DNA of 64,000 bases from Hepsetus odoe (Eukaryota; Chordata; Actinopteri; Characiformes; Hepsetidae), in NCBI GenBank assembly GCA_017165825.1, contig CM029372.1:8950481-9014480 (forward strand). Reading direction: 5' to 3'. How positions within the stretch are numbered: position 1 is the first letter of the stretch; each line of letters opens with the position of its first letter. Made by a program: the position numbers and the translations under genes. The notes below the pieces were generated by a model. The model was not told the origin of the DNA, made no database searches, and saw only the letters and a program-made list of their open reading frames with translations. Of the stretch, positions 60,479 through 64,000 are shown in pieces.

Positions 60479-61176
60479 TAAATATATTATTACGAATATG
60501 GCTCAATGCTGCTAGGGTGTGCGCTACTGCTCCTATAATGATTCTAATGCACGGGCTCTAAAAGAAAAGGAATTGAAAAATTCAAGGAGGCGTGTTATGT
60601 GGCATGACTTCAGCAGAATACAGAGCACAATGACCAGCAAGAAAAGCAATCAGGTATGAGGGTATATCTGAAAGAGTCTGCCTCCTGGCCATAGTTTGAT
60701 TTTCACTGTAATTTAGTCAGAGGGGAGCTAATTTTACATCTAATACTTATGGGGCCTGGGTTTTCTGAGTACACTCTGACTGACACACATACACTACACA
60801 CACACACACAAATTTTCCTTTCCACTAACGCACAGGTGGTAAAGTGGTGGAATCTACCAACACAGGGGAAACAAATACTCTAGACTCATGTGCTGGAAAG
60901 AGGGAGCTAATTCCCTGATATACACTGAGAGCCCTCGGCTCATGGTGAGTGTGTCTGAGGCTTTTCTTTTGCAACAACTACAATAGAGGCAGAAGGAGGC
61001 CAAGGTTCTTCACATAGGCTTTTGGGGTGAAGAGTGGCAAGGAGAGTTTAATCCCAGCTTTCAAAGTTCACACACAATGCTAGCCATGACATGGCTATTG
61101 TGGCAATTGGCCACTCAGGTTCAAGTTAGAAGACAGGTCTCATGCTGGCGCGTTGCAGCCCATGCCCTTGGTGGAG

Positions 61177-61178
<2 letters not shown>

Positions 61179-61211
<33 letters not shown>
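61179..61211. repeat. (GT)n microsatellite
   Basis: A perfect GT run of about 15 units ends at ACTGCACAG. Confidence 0.95.
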
Positions 61212-61213
<2 letters not shown>

Positions 61214-61368
61214 GCACAGATCTCAAGCTGCGGCATCCCAGATATACAATTTACTCCGTCCATGAAGCCAATGTGCATGATTCATTGAGTCATTGAGTGC
61301 AGCCTATGGTCTACGTGTGTGGCCAGCAAAGCCGAAAATTGCAATGTCACATTCTGATGTAGAGTCTG

Positions 61369-61370
61369 CC

Positions 61371-61439
<69 letters not shown>
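61369..61439. repeat. (GA)n microsatellite, about 34 units
   Basis: AGAGAGAGAAAGAG is followed by a long perfect GA run ending AATCATGCC. Confidence 0.96.
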
Positions 61440-61441
<2 letters not shown>

Positions 61442-64000
61442 CATGCCTTCTGCCTTATGTGACACTCAGCCTATAAACTAAGCTACCTCTCAGGTTGGTT
61501 TCCTGAAATACTTGTTCTGCACTGGCCCAATGGGACTGGGTCCTTTTGCATTTGGTCTCTTCTATGAGAGGGCTGAGCTTTGAGCCCTCCATAAAAAGCA
61601 GGATTTGCCTATTTCTTTCAACTTTATCCACACTTTCCAGCCTCTCTCTGGATTTACCGCCATCCTCCGCCTCCCCTTCTCTACTTATCCTTCCTGGCAA
61701 TCCTCCCTCCTCTCTACGTGGTATACAAGTGAGCCAGTAAGGAGCAAGCAGTAAAGTTAACAAGCTGGCATATGTTCATTCTGAGAAAGAGAAGTATGCA
61801 TCATGTAGGTAACTTGTGGATCCCTTGCAAGTCAAATACCAAGCCAGCAAGGAATAAAGGAATATCACTTCAGTGCTGTAGCCTTTCATGCACTTGGCTG
61901 TCTGGTGCAGGTGGACGGCCCGTAATCATTCGGTGAAGTGGATTTTAAATCTAGAGGCCACAGTCAAAGGCCCAGTGTATCCATAGATTTTTATACACCA
62001 AGCTGGAGCTTAAAAGCAAATGTCAAATGGTTTAAAGATTAACAGCAGCCGATTAAACAGGTGACCAGTCACACTTCCACTTGACTGAAAAGAAAGCCTC
62101 CTGCCGCGATTCCTGCTTTAACCCCTTATTATTCAGCATTCACTTAAAAATATTTAGCAACGAATGTATACATACAAGCTTCATACCACCATTCAGGTTG
62201 TGTAGATTTTTTGAAGGGTCTAATCATCCTGAGGATCCAACTTCTGTTGTACTTAATTTGCGCAAAAATCATTTTCATTTTAATGAAATCATTTTAGCCA
62301 TTTCCCAATCTTGAGATACTGTATATAATCATCATTCCAGTGGCTTTCTCCACTTTCTGTCACCACCTCTTTCTTCCTCTCTTTGTACCCCCCTCCAGCC
62401 AGTGCCTCCACCCCACTTCCTCATGTTTCAAGTTTATGCCTTCAAAAATAAAAACAAAGGAGTAAATCCTGTCAAGGATTCTCCTGGCTACCTCTTCCAC
62501 ACAAACAACAGCTTTTTTCCACCATTACAGAGAGCAACAGGAAGCCGGACGCTTTCTGACCCTCTCCACAAAAAGACAGAAACCCAGCAATTAAAGTTTT
62601 AATTAAAGACTCTGACGCCTCAGAGTGAGAAGAGAGGAGCTCAGAGGGACAGCAGGCGAGGTGAAAAGAGGTGAAAGGAGAATTGCCAGGGGGCTTTGTA
62701 ACAACACCAATCCTCTATGATTGCATTCTCACTACATTTCACATTAAATTCAACTTGTTAATTAACTAGACTGGAAGCTTCATCTGAGATGGACTCAAAA
62801 GGCCATTTGATTGAATGGTCTTGGATTAAGGCAGACCACACCTCACTGGTCCCAAAGTTGGGCTGCAATTTCGCTAATAAACAAAGATTTCTATTAGCTT
62901 TCAGCTACTCTACTCTAACAGTTGCTGAATGTTTCAATTACCGGTTCCACTATCGGGGAGCACAGTGTCACCACTGCGCACTCTACCAAACTAAGTCTTA
63001 AAGATGGATTTATATGCCACACAAAATCCCTCTGAGTAGGGATTTTCTCCTTTGATTGGCTACTTTTATTTTTATATATGTCTCCTAGTAAAAGTAATGT
63101 TTCACTTTCATACGTCTGCAACATGACTAAGCAAGTTTGAGTAATTAGACAGACTGCTATAAAAATCAAAAAAATATTTCATTACATCTATCAGATTAAT
63201 CGTAATGTGCATAAACATGCTTGTTCAGTGGATAAATCCATAAATATAGCAAATACCCAGTGGTTCGGCACTTGACCCAGTGTTTGGAGGATTGAGTTTG
63301 AGTGCCAGACTAGCAGGTTACTGGATGTACTACGAGGTACTGGATGTATGTCTACTTTTTGTGAATTCAAGTTAAAATACAGAGGCTTACTTTGGCGGTG
63401 CTCTGGGGTATATATTATATATAATGGTAATAATGACAAACTCATTATTTTAATTTAAATAAGATCAGCATCAAATGTATTATCGGCTTCCATGTAATTT
63501 TTAGAAATAAAATCGCTCAAGTAGATTTATAACGCCTCAATTACAGTGCATCTGCGAGCTTGAGAAGCCTGCCCTCCTTCTCATCAACTGCATCTTTCTC
63601 CAGCAAGACATGTAAAGTATGAGTGAGAAGATCAGACCTGAGAACTAATACAGTGCTATAGCAGTTCCCATGTATAGAGAAGAAACATGTTTGGCACATT
63701 ATATCGAATTGATATTGAATTTCATGGAAAAATTTCTGTACAGGACATCTCTATCTCATCTGCTAATAGTTCACATATATACATTTCCGTATGGTAACAA
63801 AATGAAAACTGTAGCTCTTCTCTATATACACATGATCTGGCTGAAACAATGATACGCTTAATTTATAAATGCATGAGAATCTGAATAAATAGGCAGTTAG
63901 ACTTAGAGCATTAAGGGAACATGGCAAAGTCGAAATTTAAACTGGAACAGTAGAACACTGGAGAGAGGAACTAGATATCTCCACTGGCAAATATGGCACG

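Larger units (their letters stand above)
60479..64000. other. Non-coding stretch, nothing recognised beyond simple repeats
   Basis: It contains the GT and GA arrays at 61179 and 61369 and a short CA run near 60794-60811. No exon or transposon was recognised. Confidence 0.5.

Overview
The window is nuclear DNA from a vertebrate, most likely a ray-finned (teleost) fish. It has no bacterial-style gene packing. It carries many dinucleotide microsatellites, several decayed Tc1-like DNA transposons, RTE- and L2-type LINE pieces, and tRNA-derived SINEs whose 3' tail matches the L2 tail, all typical of fish genomes. Species cannot be read from the sequence.

Host gene. Most long open frames are repeats or chance. 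The exception is the 3' end of a spliced protein-coding gene on the minus strand, between about 54.7 and 43.9 kb. Four short exons (54691-54722, 49099-49210, 47856-47924, 43871-43988) each have AG/GT borders. Their phases join without a stop into a 109-residue C-terminal segment that ends in TAA. I do not recognise the family. Its introns hold an almost complete but eroded RTE LINE, a SINE, a Rex-like LINE 3' end and microsatellites. Two weaker candidate upstream exons lie at 55128-55156 and 58118-58165.

Layout. 1-9.3 kb: intergenic or intronic, with one SINE (691-897) and purine/CA/GA tracts. 9.3-10.8 kb: RTE LINE copy 1, internally deleted. 12.2-13.6 kb: Tc1-like element. 14.85-15.44 kb: fold-back MITE fused to a SINE fragment. 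19.5-25.5 kb: cluster of Tc1 remnants, an unusual 0.8-kb degenerate (AGT/AGC)n trinucleotide tract, a deleted Tc1 element and two SINEs. 28.6-38.9 kb: SINEs and very long (GA)n, (GT)n and (GAA)n arrays. 41.7-42.3 kb: L2 LINE 3' end and L2/SINE tails. 43.3-54.7 kb: the host gene end. 54.7-64 kb: possible further introns or upstream sequence, a SINE, a Tc1 remnant and more GA/GT arrays.

No rRNA, functional tRNA, CRISPR array, operon or viral gene was found. The transposon calls rest on motifs, internal comparison between copies, and recall of common fish repeat families; no database search was possible.
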